DNA of 43,684 bases. Source: Halocafeteria seosinensis. Lineage: Eukaryota > Sar > Bigyra > Bicosoecida. Shown one piece after another: positions 33,069-43,684 of the stretch. The position numbers and the translations under genes are program-made. Where the stretch lies: NCBI GenBank assembly GCA_001687465.1, contig LVLI01000630.1, forward strand, positions 1 through 43,684, read 5' to 3'. The notes beneath the pieces were generated by a model. The model saw only the letters and a program-made list of their open reading frames with translations, ran no database searches and was not told where the DNA came from. Position 1 is the stretch's first letter; each line of letters opens with the position of its first letter.

Positions 33069-36000
33069 CTTGTCTTCTCCTGCGGGACGGAAAAAGTCTT
33101 GCTGGCCCTCTGCAGGTGGGGGACGTCGAGATACTTCCGGTCTACCTCCGAACGGGTTCGGATCGAATTCTCTTTCACTGGAATCTCTCCAACCAGGAGC
33201 AGCATCTCCTCGAGGTGCTTCTTCTTCAGCACGTCTGGCTGCTTCTTCTGCCTGTCGAGCTTGCTCCGCCCTTTGCGCTTCCGCTGCTCTACTCTGCCCT
33301 TCTCTTTGAGCTGCTCTAGCTCTGTTTATTTTGTTAATGGCCCAGCGGATTCGTTCGTGCTCCTGCAGATACAAGAAGTAACAAGTAGTAGTAATCGGAA
33401 TGTACGAGCTGACTCAGGACAAGTTGGAAACCAAATTGACCACTTGGCAGACATATTTCAGCACCGTAGTGCTTGTTATGCGCTCGCTGCGGCCGGCAAG
33501 GCGTAGGTATCATCTCCGAAGCCGACTTGACGCGAGCGGCCAGAAGAGAAAGAAGCATATACACTTACTCTTCCCTCTCGGGCACTAGCACGTCGCCGCT
33601 CCATAACTCGATTCTCAAACTCGTTTCTATATGGAAGTACCCTTGACAAACGGTGCTTGATTTTTAAGCTCTTGTCATGCTTCTCTTTCTCCCGTTGGTA
33701 TATAGCCTCCTGTTGCTCCTTCACGTAAGCTTCGTCATCGTCCAACTTCTTCTGAGCCCATTCATCGAGCTTCTCTTGCTCTGTTTCTCGAATAGCACGG
33801 ACGAGGTAGTCCAACCGCTTCGACTTCTCTTCGCGACGCTTTTGTTCTTCCTCCAGCTTCTTACGCCGTTTTTCTTCCAGTTCTTCTTGCAGCTGCACTT
33901 TATCAACAGCCTTGATGTCTTCTCTACTGAATTTGCTGACTTCTTTACCAGCGGCACGAAGCAGTCGTTCTTTTTCTTTAAGCTGCTCCTCTTCCTGAAT
34001 CTGCTGCATTTTCTCCTCTTCTCTTCTTTTCTGCTCCTCTTCGATTCGGGCATTTTCTTGTTTCTGGCGCTCTTGCTCAAGCTGCAGCCGACGTTGTTCC
34101 TCCTGTATGGGAAAAGGAAAGCACATACGTTAAGTCAGACAGAATGCATTGAAACGTATAGAAAGGAGCATAAGTGTCAGCTTCAAACCTATGGAATAAC
34201 CGCATTTAAATGTCGGCTACCCCTCAAACGTGAGCGTTGGTCAATATCGCAAGATTAAAATGGAAGTAGTGCATCAACACGCTAACAAAGAACATGAAGC
34301 GTTCAACCTACTGCTGCAGCTTGCTTCCATCTTGAGAAGAACAAAAGTGTGGAAATTGCTTACCTCTCGGGCTTTGATCTCCCGCTCCCGTTCTGCCCCC
34401 TCTTTTCGTCTTTCAATCTCATCTTTGCGCTGGAGTGCTTCGTCTTGTACCTGCGGCAGCGTCTCTTTCGCTTCACGGAAAGTAGCGTCACGTCTGCTGG
34501 ACAACGATGCGGGTAGTGTGGCTTTCTCTGACTGTTGGGCAGCCAAGCAATCAGTTACAGTGTGAAGTCCCTGTGACAGCTGAGATAACTGCTTCCGGAG
34601 CACACCAGATTCCATGTCAACTTCTCCCAAGCGGAGACAGCCATCTTGATGGTCTATTCGAACCTTCAATAGGCGACTTCGAACCGCGCGTACTATCACT
34701 TGCTCGATTTCGTGGTCCGATAAAGATAAGGGTGACACCAGGTTTTCAAAAACGGGAAGTTTCACTACGGTGTAAACTTTAGTTAACTGCTCGAGAACGC
34801 GTTGAACGGCTAACCTCTCAATGTGAGGTACATACTGCGAGAGCCTCCCAACAGAGGAAGCCCAATCTAAAGTAGGCTTCAGCTTTTGAATCATATGAAG
34901 AGGGTGGAATTTTTCTTCCAAATTCTCAAAAAGGGACTGCATCTCCTGGGGGACGCTCTTCGTTACCCCCCGGGACCGGAGGTCTTCCATCAAAGCAGAC
35001 CGACTCGGCGTAGCAGAGAAGTTCAGTAGCTTTGCGAGACGGTATTTCTTGTCCCGTTCGAGGTCAATCTTAAAGTACGTTTCATCATCAGAGGTATTGG
35101 ACTGAAATAGCGGAATAGACAGCGCCGATAGGACGGCAGCAGCGGCCAGATGGGAACGATCTTCGGCCTTCATGGATTTCATGTGGCTGCTGGCGAGCGT
35201 GTAATGCTTGAACAGCGCATATGCATGAAACAAGTAGTCCTCTGACTTCCAGAAAATACGCGCAAGGCTCTGGTAATAAGACGCCATGTATTGAGCTCCT
35301 GGTTTGAGACCAGTCATCTGCATCATTGTGTGAATGTCTTCAACAGTACGGTAGCCTTCGCTCCACATTTCCATTTCAGCACAGTGATCTAGCTGAGCAA
35401 ACTTAGTACTAATATGACGCTCCATTGTTTCTTGTGACCAACTCTCTCCATGCATTTCCTGATAGGTTCTCCACGACTTCAGGTGAAGCCTCATTTGCGA
35501 GCACAGCTTACGAAATTCAGCCGTCCTATTGAATTCTTTGCAAAACTCAAAGGTGCGCTTGGCCACATTGTGATAAGTTTCCTCCAGCTTGATAACATTT
35601 CGAAGTTGGTCCAGTACATTTCGAAACGTGTCCCAAGCATGTCGAACCCAGGGGACTAGGTACTCACGCTCAAGTCGGTCCTTATCCGTCTCGGTACTCA
35701 TCGTCGACATGAGCAAATTTTCCGGGCTTTCCTCTTCTTCCAAGTCCTCTACATTATCTAAAGCAGAGGAATCCTTCACTGTAGCTCTAGCATCACGGGC
35801 CTTTTCGAGAGATTGGTCAATTAAGTGGTTGACCACTTTGTACAGGGTATGAGGATGGTTGACTTGCGTGAGCATGCGGTACCTGTAGATGCCCTCCTTC
35901 GCGTCTCCCGCGAGACGCAACTCGACACATAAATCGAAAAACTTGATAATGAGTTTTTCATGAGAGGGAGTCCATTCTCGTGTAAAATTGCGCTGCGCAA

Positions 36001-36103
36001 TGAACGCTTTCAGGGACTTTAATGCATCCTCTTTCTCCCCCACACGCTCGGCGTCCTGCGCATATCGGAGCGCATGGTCCGGGCGATGGAACTGAAGACT
36101 CAT
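33069..36103 (-). CDS. Eukaryotic translation initiation factor 3 subunit A (eIF3a/Tif32); C-terminal tail unresolved
   Basis: Firm exons: 36103-34364, 34102-33569, 33362-33069 (856 residues), plus an unresolved 3' tail below 33069. The start MSLQFHRPDHALRYAQDAERVGEK matches the eIF3a N-terminus (..F.RPE.AL..A.E...VGK). Family blocks follow: LCVELR.AGDAKEGIYRYR, VPWVRHAWDTFRNVLDQLR, AEFRKLCSQMRLHL, KAVEDIH-like TVEDIHTMM and the PCI domain at about 320-500 ending near VRIDHQDGCLRLG. After about 550 the protein is a highly charged helix of repeated EEEQ/RREEE segments (about 580-770), then an Ala/Arg/Glu stretch and a Pro/Arg-rich end. It is the scaffold subunit of eIF3 in the 43S preinitiation complex. 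Its introns (261 and 206 bases) are unusually long for this window. Confidence 0.93.
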
Positions 36104-36390
36104 GGTTCCGAAAACCCTGTATAAAGCAAGCAAAATGGTGAATATCTGGCAACAGGGTTCAAATGGCCCGAGAGAGGCAGCAGATAGGGGCAGCCCAAGA
36201 GGAACAAAAAGGGTCTTGAACTTCACTGACACGGTCGATTTGGACGTACTTTTTCTTGGTGTTCTGCGGAAGAATTCAAACCAGTCTCTGGTGAATATGA
36301 ATCCCCAGTGGATGATAAACAAACGAGTGGTCGTCTGCCATACAACCAGCCAGACTTCGGCGATAGAGCTCTCGATTTAGCCTGACACAG
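36104..36390. other. eIF3a upstream region
   Basis: Short divergent region upstream of eIF3a. The 5' exon or exons of the small plus-strand gene that ends at 36805 should lie here, but none could be fixed with confidence. Confidence 0.3.
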
Positions 36391-36805
36391 GTGAAACAAT
36401 TGTTTGCTGTCTCCTACCGCGGCAAGCCGGGCAAGGGTGACCGGAAGAAGCAGAAGAAGGAATTCCTCAAGTGAGTAGCGGATTCGCCTTAGAAGCAGTG
36501 TGCCTCCTAGAGCGATGCCAGTAAATCAATTGTAATCAAAAAGTTGTTAGGCATTGTTATTATGGGTACAGGCTATGCTGCGTTGAAATAGTTTCGCCTC
36601 CTCGCTGAAGTTACCGCAGAGTTCTCTGGACACACACACAACTGGAGCGGAACTTACACTTTGGCAACTTGTAACTTTGGGTCGTTCTTCAGTCTCATTT
36701 TGCACCCCCAACACCGTAGTCACTTCTTTATGCGTAATTAACAAATAAAATACTCTTAACAGGCGCATCAATGAGCTCAAGGAGACGAAGCACTTCCACT
36801 GTTGA
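36391..36805 (+). CDS. 3' exons of a small unidentified basic protein (partial model)
   Basis: Exon 36391-36470 follows a CACAG acceptor and encodes VKQLFAVSYRGKPGKGDRKK and onwards. It joins through a donor GTGAGT and a 292-base intron to 36763-36805, ending ...LKRINELKETKHFHC and stop. The join keeps frame and extends a Lys/Arg-rich helix smoothly across the junction, which supports it. The 5' end is not resolved. A short basic C-terminal tail like this is common in nucleolar and ribosome-associated proteins, but I do not recognise the family. The gene would lie head-to-tail just before the URI gene and divergent from eIF3a. Confidence 0.35.
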
Positions 36806-36958
36806 ACTTTTAGACGAAGTACTGTGCACAGGAAGCCATTCGCATTCGCGAAGTTGTTACACTTCCATGTAAATTACATGTGCATAGCAAAGCTGTATTG
36901 TGTGTCGTAATATTCATATGATTGTTATTTGGTGGAACAGAATACAATAAGGTATGCT

Positions 36959-38123
36959 ATGAGTTCGCGAATCGCACCGGTGGTGGAGCCGGCATTGGAG
37001 AACTGCGATGTCCGTGGGAAGGCGCTAGATCGCAGGATCCAGGAATTAGAGAAGACAGTTGGCGGTTTGCGCGGCGGCAGCACTGCTCGATCTCCATCCC
37101 AGGTTGGGAACGATGGCCAACCGGAAGCGCAGACGAACTCACTTCATGGACAAGAAATCTTGGTAAGATGGGGGTCGTTCGAGTGAAGTGGAAGTGTGAA
37201 TGGCGCATTACTGGATGGTGTTGCAGTGTCCATTGAGCAAAGTGGGATTTCTCATCGGCGAAATACAGGCCCATCCAGACAAGAAGCAGGAGGTGCTTGT
37301 ACCTTTCGGCGAAGATACTTATGCATGGTGCAGCATGGAGAAAGCGTGTGAAATATTTGACCACCGAATCAGCTGTAAGCCTGCCAGGGTGGAAGCCAAG
37401 GACTTGAAGCGTACAGGCCACATTTCTGTTGCAGATATGAAGAAGCATCACAGGGAAGTCGTAGAGCGCGAGCACAAAGCACTAGTTACCTTGAATAGCC
37501 AAATACATGCTCTGACAGGTGTACCAGCCTGCTACGCGTTATCCAACCAGGCCGTTGGTGCAGCATCAGAGAGTAAGTTATGAGACAGAAACAAAAGAAA
37601 GACAGCGACTGTAACTGTTTGGCAATTGTTTCCAACAGAGGAGGAGGAAAGCGGGATGCGAGGATCAGTAGTACAGAGTGAAGATGGCACAGTGAACATT
37701 CAGGAGTTTGAGCACGGCACTGTTGAGAGCAGTGCCAGTGGGACTCAATTGACGTCCCCTTCGAAAGCAGGGAAGGAGATTTCTGAGAAAGATTGGAATC
37801 ATATCCAGCGTATGCTAGACTACTACGAGTGGATGGAGCGCCAAGAAACTCAGGCTGGTCCGCCCGATGCCGAGGAAAAACAAGTCGAGCAAGACAAAAG
37901 CAGTGTAGCCAGCTCTGCTACCACCAGCTACACTACTCGCGAGGCGATCACCGAATCAAATAGCCCTCAAACAAGTTCTCGAAGGCGCAACCAAAATGAA
38001 GCAATCACCGATACAGTATTCGAACGGAATCCGCTTCCAGAAAGGAATGCTCCTAGTAGTACTCAGTCGTCAGAAATAAAGCCCGTCTCGCGATTCAAAC
38101 AAAGACTAAGGAAAGGAGGCTGA
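36959..38123 (+). CDS. URI-type unconventional prefoldin (RPB5 interactor)
   Basis: Three exons: 36959-37162, 37227-37572, 37639-38123; 344 residues. The N-terminal coiled coil and beta-hairpin segment is of the prefoldin-alpha type. The hairpin region CPLSKVGFLIGEIQAHP...EVLVPFGEDTYAWCSMEKACEIFDHR aligns with the URI1 pattern of FM.GKL..TNEV.VLLGD.WFAKCSAKQA...V.HR. A disordered acidic/Ser-rich region follows. The protein ends with KPVSRFKQRLRKG, the VSRFK signature found at the C-terminus of URI family proteins. URI belongs to the R2TP/prefoldin-like complex that helps assemble RNA polymerases through RPB5 and links to nutrient signalling; this is family knowledge. The stop is 43 bases from the stop of the convergent PH-TPR gene. 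Confidence 0.82.
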
Positions 38124-38166
38124 CGCTACAACAAAACTAGGTACATATTAACGATAGATCTGTTAC

Positions 38167-41100
38167 CTATTGCTCGTCTTTCCTTTCCTTCGGCTTCACA
38201 CCTCGTCCTCGACCTCTTCCTGCACCGAGTGTGTTTCGCTGCGAGGTGCTGTACACCGTTAGCTGCCCTTTAAGCATTCTGTCTTTCTTCTGGGTATGCT
38301 TTTCCTGTTCTTCTTTCTCTCGCTCAAGTTGTGCTTTCTCTTCTTCAGACATCATGTTCATTTTCCGCTCCTCCTTTTTCTTCTCTTCTTCCTTCTCTTG
38401 CTCTTTCTGTTTCTTCATTTCCTGGAAGAACTTCTTCGATCGTTCGTCGGGTGACAGTTGGCTCCGATCAAATGCCTGAAATACCCCTGCAGGCACGCTG
38501 TACGGCATTGTGCTTCGTCTTCTGCTAACCGTACTGCCATCTTCATTCTCTTCTTCGTTGTCAACAGAATGTTCGCGAGTTTGCGAAGGTACACTTTCTG
38601 CTTTCGTACGGCCAGTCTGTCTTTCTTCGTTGGCTGCTTTCTGGGAAGCTTCGGCACCATGTTGCTTCAATAGCCTTTCCGCGCGTTTCAATTCATCATT
38701 AATATCGTCAGCGAGCTTATTTAAGTTTTCATCGTTCTCGGCAGCCTCACTTGCATTGAACATCTGGTCAATGATTGACTGAGCGGAGCGCAGTGTTTCT
38801 GTTGCTTTTTCGAAGCGCCCCAATCTTCGGTAGAGTGAGCCCAAGTGAAGAAGACTCTCGAAATGCCTGCAGCAGAACAACTAATCCTTAACATTGGAAC
38901 GTGTAAGATCACAAGCACCTCAAACGTACGTTTCATCAATATCTATCGCCTTTGCATAGCACTCAATGGCACTGAGTAGCTCATCACAATGATTAGTTTC
39001 ATCGCTAGGATCAACGAACTCAGAATTTACAGCATCCTCGGGAGCTTCGTCCACCCACACTCTCTGATAAAAATGTCCGACTGCGGCGTGGACATCCGCC
39101 ACATCACCGAACTTTTCAACAGCTTTGCTCAGAACATCCCACGCGTCGTCTACTCTCTTCAAAAGATGCAATTCGTAAGTGGCACCCAAGTACGGTCTCA
39201 CAGTTTTCGGATCCAGATCTATAAGTTTTTTATAGTGATGCGCAGCCAATTCGTGCTGTGAGCATTGCACACAAATCGAAGTAATTCCACAAACATTCCT
39301 ACGGACACCGCTACCTATTAACTTACGTCTTCGTCGTCTTGTCTCCGTCGCGCATAACATGCAGCCAAGTTTAAGTGCGGTGACTTAAGGGATGGTGCGA
39401 TATCGACAGCGTTTTTGTAATGTTCAATGGCGGAGTCTAAGTCACCGCGCTTTTCTTGAGCAACTCCCAAATTGATATAAGCGTACACGAACTTAGAATT
39501 GCTTTGCAACGCAGCTGCGAAATGCGCCTCGGCAGCGTCAATTTGACCTTGAGCCACCAACGCCTCTCCAAGGGCGCAATGAGCATCTGGATTGTAGGGA
39601 TCACTGGACAAAAGTTTCTGCAGAAAGGGCATTGCCTCCTCTCCTCGGTTATCCCGGAGCAAAGCGCGTGATAGCTTCAACAGCACCCGCTCATCTGTTT
39701 CAGCTAACTTGTATGCCTCTCGTAGAGCCTTTACAGATTCAGCATGAGACCCTTTAGCAGTGTAAACATCGGCAAGAGAGACATATGGCCCTTTTAAATC
39801 GGGAGCCTTGCTAGTAGCTGTCGTCATCCATTCAATTGCCGTGTCATAATCTCCTCTTTTCCACCCAACACGCCCTTTACCGACGTGCGCGAAAGCGTCG
39901 TCCGGATCGTTCTTTAAGCACAAGTCAAAAAGTTCTTCTGCTGGCTCTAACTTTTTCTTCCGCGCGGCGATTAGAAGCAACAAGCCCCCATACCATATTT
40001 CAAATTCAGAAAGGGATGCGCACAGTAGCTGAACATCCCTACCGTTTTCTTTTCCGACTATCGAGAATGCAAGCCGCTCTTCCGATACTTCATCCTGAAT
40101 TCCATTTGAACGACGCACAACCGTCCTGACACGTGCAGCCGATGCTTCTCGAATCATCTTCATCCATGCATCTTTGTCCTCTGAAAAATCAGCGCGGAGT
40201 TCCCTCGTTGGTCGCAGAGGACCAAACTCGAGTGTAAATCCCAAATCTCCATTATCCTTAACTTCACACCCTTCTAACGGGATCCTCCCTTTTTCCTCCG
40301 GATTTTCCGGACTCTTGTAATAGACGAGTTGAGCCCCGGTGAGTGTGAACCACCTCTGCGAAGAGCTTCGTTAATAAATATGACATAAAATAGTACCGCA
40401 CGTCCTCACAAACCTTCGTCCAAACAGCCCAGCCCCCTTTGGCCCCGCCTTTTTTGTGCAGCCATCCGGATAATCGTTCCGTTTTACGATTGCGATGATG
40501 CCAATGTAGTTCCCTTGCTGTCTCGCGGAACTTTGGGTTTGCCTGGTTAAGAGTATATTTGTCCAGTCCGAGTAATGGCATTTCATCTTTATGCAACATT
40601 GCCTCCCAACGACCACTTACTTTATACTTCTCCCATGCATCTCCGTGCATGCCCTGTCGAAGATATTGCACTTCGTCCAGATCCACTGCGGCAGCAGGCA
40701 AAATTTCAGGTTCAAAACAAAGCCAAGCCAAACTCTTAATTGACAGTCGTACCGAATTCGGAAGCTTTCCTTGAGGGGATCCATTCAAGCCACTTGTAAT
40801 TGGGAGAGACTCGAAAATGTCGCTGGAAGTACAATAACCCCTCGACGTAAGCGTTAACTCTACCAGTCAGTAAATGAAGCAACTCAGCACACGTACTCGC
40901 ATGGGTCTCCCTTTGGTCCCCACCTTGATCAGAGGCGTCCCAATGCGTAATTGACGCACTACATCCGCTGGAATACTGAATAAAGGCTGTTGAGGAGGTT
41001 GATGTGTTGGGCCTGAGGAGGACGCTCCACGGTCTGTTTCGCCCCCTTCGCTCGATCCCATGGCCGACGCGGCAGCGCCCGAAGACTTCTGACCTAGATC

Positions 41101-41259
41101 GTTCGAAGTAGATGCCACAGAGCCTCTACGGCTTTCATCATCGTCCTGTGTGGACTGATCTTCGGTCTCCTCTCCGGAGGATTCTTCCTCTTCATCCTCC
41201 TCTTCCTCTTCTTTGGTCGATTCCGGGAGGGGATCGTGCTCTTGTCTCGAAGAAGCCAT
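38167..41259 (-). CDS. Nested PH-domain (PH inside PH) plus TPR-repeat protein
   Basis: Seven exons: 41259-40897, 40822-40753, 40685-40621, 40542-40414, 40355-39327, 39255-38930, 38866-38167; 893 residues. An acidic, Ser-rich N-terminus (1-95) precedes the first half of a PH domain (about 100-166: KVGTKGRPMRRHFRVS, YKWLEW, VDLDEVQYLRQG). A complete second PH domain follows (about 189-281: RLSGWLHKKGG, RWFTLTG.QLVYY, FSEDKDAWMKMI). Then come the missing last strands and helix of the first PH domain (about 300-343: RLAFSIVG, VQLLCASLSEFEIWYGGL). From 345 to about 740 are eight or nine TPR repeats. The C-terminal 150 residues are a charged Lys/Glu helix ending in GRGRGRG. Likely a membrane-phosphoinositide-bound scaffold; partners unknown. 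Intron 3 (40620-40543) is 78 bases and in frame, so it could be retained. Confidence 0.8.
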
Positions 41260-42075
41260 TGTGCCAGAAGGGTATAAACGTTCGAAATGGGTCGAAATGG
41301 TATAAAACAAGCCCAGACAGGGGGTCAACGACGCGTCCAAGGCGCTCAAGGGGGGCCTTTTTGCCACTTATCAAGCTGACAACAGTGCCTATTTACTCCA
41401 ATTTTTCCATCACGTCCGTACGACGGAAAAGAACAAAGGATTTCCTGTATAATCAATATGCTAGAGTGACATACTACTGGGTAAAAAGACATGTATAGAC
41501 CCAAATGCAGCCAGTCCAACGGATGCCACGACCTCCCTCGGTCTACTCTCCTCATCCTCCCTCGGTCATGGTGTCTCCTCTGTCATCCAGTCCAACATTT
41601 GTTTGCTCGATTCGAAAGGAAGTGAGTAACTGTGAGCAGATCACCGCTGCGGGATCCCCCTTAGTTTTCCTTTTTGTCGTTTTGGGATTCCAAGAATCGT
41701 AGCTGGTGGGAGATGTGGAACTAACAATCGTTGTGAATTAGCAGCGCGGAACGTGCTAGTGGTGGTCTACTTAACATTGCCGATAGACCTTGGGGTCGGA
41801 TGACCGACCTGCTATCTAGTCACTTGGCGACAAGCAAGGAGGACGTGGAATTCGACACGTATCCTCCTACCACTTGGCGACGCCAACTACTCGGAAACCT
41901 TGTGTATGCACTGAATTGGGAAACATAGTTCAAGAAAACGAAAGAAAGAATAGAGAAGGGTTGAATACTAGGTGGCAGACTCAAGATCATGGCGTACCGG
42001 GCTGGCTTACCCGTAGCAGGTTGTGGTATTGAGGCGAAACCGAGTTCGAAACTCCCCAATATACGCAGAAACTAC
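41260..42075. other. Intergenic between PH-TPR gene and Nup54
   Basis: It carries the PH-TPR promoter and Nup54 3' end. It contains a hairpin between direct repeats at 41821-41881 and a short duplicated CTCCCTCGGTC near 41533 and 41557. No supported gene. Confidence 0.4.
41821..41881. repeat. Hairpin flanked by 11-base direct repeats
   Basis: CACTTGGCGAC occurs at 41821-41831 and again at 41871-41881. Between them AGGAGGACGTG (41837-41847) and CACGTATCCTCCT (41856-41868) form a stem with a two-base bulge and eight-base loop. A small foldback between direct repeats looks like a tiny insertion with target duplication, or a repeat-mediated duplication. Confidence 0.4.
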
Positions 42076-43684
42076 CTAATCCAACTCAGCGTACCCCAAG
42101 GCAACTCGAGAGCGGCGCCCGATTCCCACTCGTCGGTGGTCGTGTAATGCTCGTACTTCCTTTTCTGCAATGTCAGTGTGCCTTTTATCGCGCTCGAGTA
42201 ACTCAATTAGATGTTCCAAGCTCCGTATCTGATTCTCAAGATGCTGCAACGAGCACGGTATGTATATAACAAACAATGACATGAACGCACTTTAATAGGT
42301 CAAAAGTTGTGTACCCACTTCGTATACTTGCTGAAGAAACTTCTTGACCGCCGGATTGTCTTCCGACCGAGCGTGCTCGCTTTTTCGAGGATGGTATTCC
42401 TGACGTACACGTTGCAGATCCTCGATCCGTGCTCGGAGGTTATCACGCTCCAAGTTAGACCTTGTTCCTCGACAACCCTTCAGTTTTGTCTCAACAGCTC
42501 TTAGTCGATCCCTCAAGGCCTCCTCTTCAGGGAAAATTCTGTCTTCTATCCCAATGTTGCCTCGCTGTGTTCGACTAGCGAGGTGGACATCGATCTTCTT
42601 CATCACCTTTAAAATGTTACTCGTGGTTCGCAAGCAATTATCATAAATACGTTCGACACGGTTTTTCTGATCTTCCAGAAACGCTAGCTTGTTCTTAACT
42701 CCGTCAGTAATTTGCTGCACTCCAAAAACAATGCTAACGTGTCTGGGATCTAACATGATGCCACCATCACGTACCTGTTGCTTTGTTTCAAAATCGCGGC
42801 ACGAATCAGCCATCTGTTGTAGTTTCTTATCATATCCACTAAAACCTACTACCATCAGCGGCATTAAGTCTTGCCCCGACGTGTTAGAATTTCCATCCGC
42901 ATATCTATCTCTTTGGCCTTGCTGCCATCCTAGGTCCCATTCATCCTGGGTGAACATAGATGGTTTGATGTGCGGAGAAACTGAGGAATCTCGAGTCTCG
43001 TACAATATTTTCTGCATTTTATGAGGAAAACGATACACACGTTGAACTCCAAACATTCTCTCTCAAGCCAATGTATTCTTACCTTAAACTGGCATTTCTC
43101 CGGGTCGTTTGTATATGCTAGCCACAGCTCCTTATAACGCTGTTCTACGTCGTCGCTTACTGTGAAACTACCGCCACCACCATATCCCCATTGCTGCTGA
43201 GGCTTTAGAGACGGTTGCCTCTCATTGAGCCCTCCCGCCATACCTCCTACGATAAGCCGCTGATCTGCGTTCTGCTGTTGCTCCTGAGTGACCTGGTTTC
43301 CCTGCTGTTGTTGACCTGGGCCAGCAACAGCTCCACTGAATCCCCCTGTCGAAAAAAGGCCACCACCACTTTGCTGTTGGCCTCCAAAAAGTCCTCCCTG
43401 TTGCTGCTGGCCTCCAAAAAGTCCTCCCTGTTGCTGTTGGCCTCCAAAGAGTCCTCCTTGTTGCTTTTGGCCTCCAAAGAGACTACTACCTCCCTGTTGT
43501 TGGCCGAATAGACCTCCGCCGCCTCCTCCTGTTCCTTGTTGACCGAAAAGCCCACCACCTCCCTGCTGTTGCTGACCCCCTCCTCCTGAGCCAAAGAGAC
43601 CCCCACCACCGCCGCCGCCAAGCCCTGTCCCTTGTTGCTGTTGATTTCCAAAAAGACTTCCACCACCACCACCAATTCCTGTCC
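42076..43684 (-). CDS. Nucleoporin Nup54/Nup57 (N-terminus beyond window)
   Basis: Partial: exons 43684-43083 (open at the window edge), 43011-42319 and 42243-42076, giving the last 486 residues. The visible N-terminal part is Gly/Gln-rich with GLFG repeats (GGLFGGQQQ units), which bind transport receptors in the pore channel. Next come DVEQRYKELWLAYTNDPEKCQFK, the low-complexity-free W-G and MVVGF.GYDKKLQQ region and the C-terminal coiled coil (EDQKNRVERIYDN, ALRDRLRAVETKLKG, FLQQVYEHLENQIRSL). This order matches the Nup54 alpha/beta plus coiled-coil region that joins Nup62 and Nup58 in the central channel trimer. The second intron uses a GTGGGT donor, chosen over GTACAC because only it keeps frame. 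Confidence 0.88.
43371..43490. repeat. 30-bp tandem repeat encoding GLFG units
   Basis: Four consecutive 30-base units start at 43371, 43401, 43431 and 43461, with a few substitutions and no indels. On the minus strand each encodes a ten-residue unit containing GLFG followed by Gln. It is a coding minisatellite inside the Nup54 FG domain. Confidence 0.85.

Noticed and set aside
42025-42060. tRNA-like GAGTTCGAAACTC
   Set aside because: Only three T-stem pairs form and no acceptor, D or anticodon stem could be folded around it.

Overview
The window is nuclear DNA from a eukaryotic microbe, probably a free-living protist or alga. Conserved proteins are split by many short spliceosomal introns, nearly all 58-95 bases, and genes are packed on both strands. 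I resolved 50 introns by keeping the reading frame across GT...AG junctions and matching the joined proteins to known families. The supergroup is not settled: the set combines a PA28-type proteasome activator (absent from plants and most fungi), two GCR1/cAMP-receptor-type 7TM proteins, a PH-TPR protein and a soluble pyrophosphatase. Nothing is bacterial or clearly viral. One ambiguous base (5647) marks it as draft assembly.

Layout, left to right: a 24-residue leucine-rich repeat gene (256-1485); a candidate 332-bp Tc1/mariner-like MITE; a PA28 gene convergent with an inorganic pyrophosphatase; AP-2 alpha adaptin (4927-7918), divergent from the pyrophosphatase; two overlapping orphan ORFs (8580-9811); a gene-poor 1.9 kb; an orphan 447-residue protein (11716-13124); a TPR/Mlp-type nuclear basket nucleoporin on the minus strand (19320-13321); a 1.6 kb spacer with a degenerate inverted repeat; eIF6 (20945-21985), convergent with a SENP6/7-type SUMO protease (25423-22082).

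The right half holds two tandem paralogous seven-transmembrane receptors (27625-25896 and 29910-28168), a fatty acid hydroxylase (32179-31198), eIF3a (36103 down to about 33069 plus an unresolved tail), the last exons of a small unidentified gene, a URI-type unconventional prefoldin (36959-38123), a protein with one PH domain inserted inside another followed by TPR repeats (41259-38167), and the C-terminal two thirds of Nup54 (43684-42076), cut by the window edge.

Most genes are housekeeping: translation initiation and ribosome maturation (eIF3a, eIF6), nuclear pore and SUMO biology (TPR, Nup54, SENP), endocytosis (AP-2 alpha), proteolysis (PA28) and lipid hydroxylation. They share no pathway and there are no operons. 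The least ordinary items are the nested PH domain protein, the receptor pair with base-for-base identical exon sizes, the predicted membrane-anchored pyrophosphatase, the MITE, the frequent GTACGT splice donors and the orphan genes.
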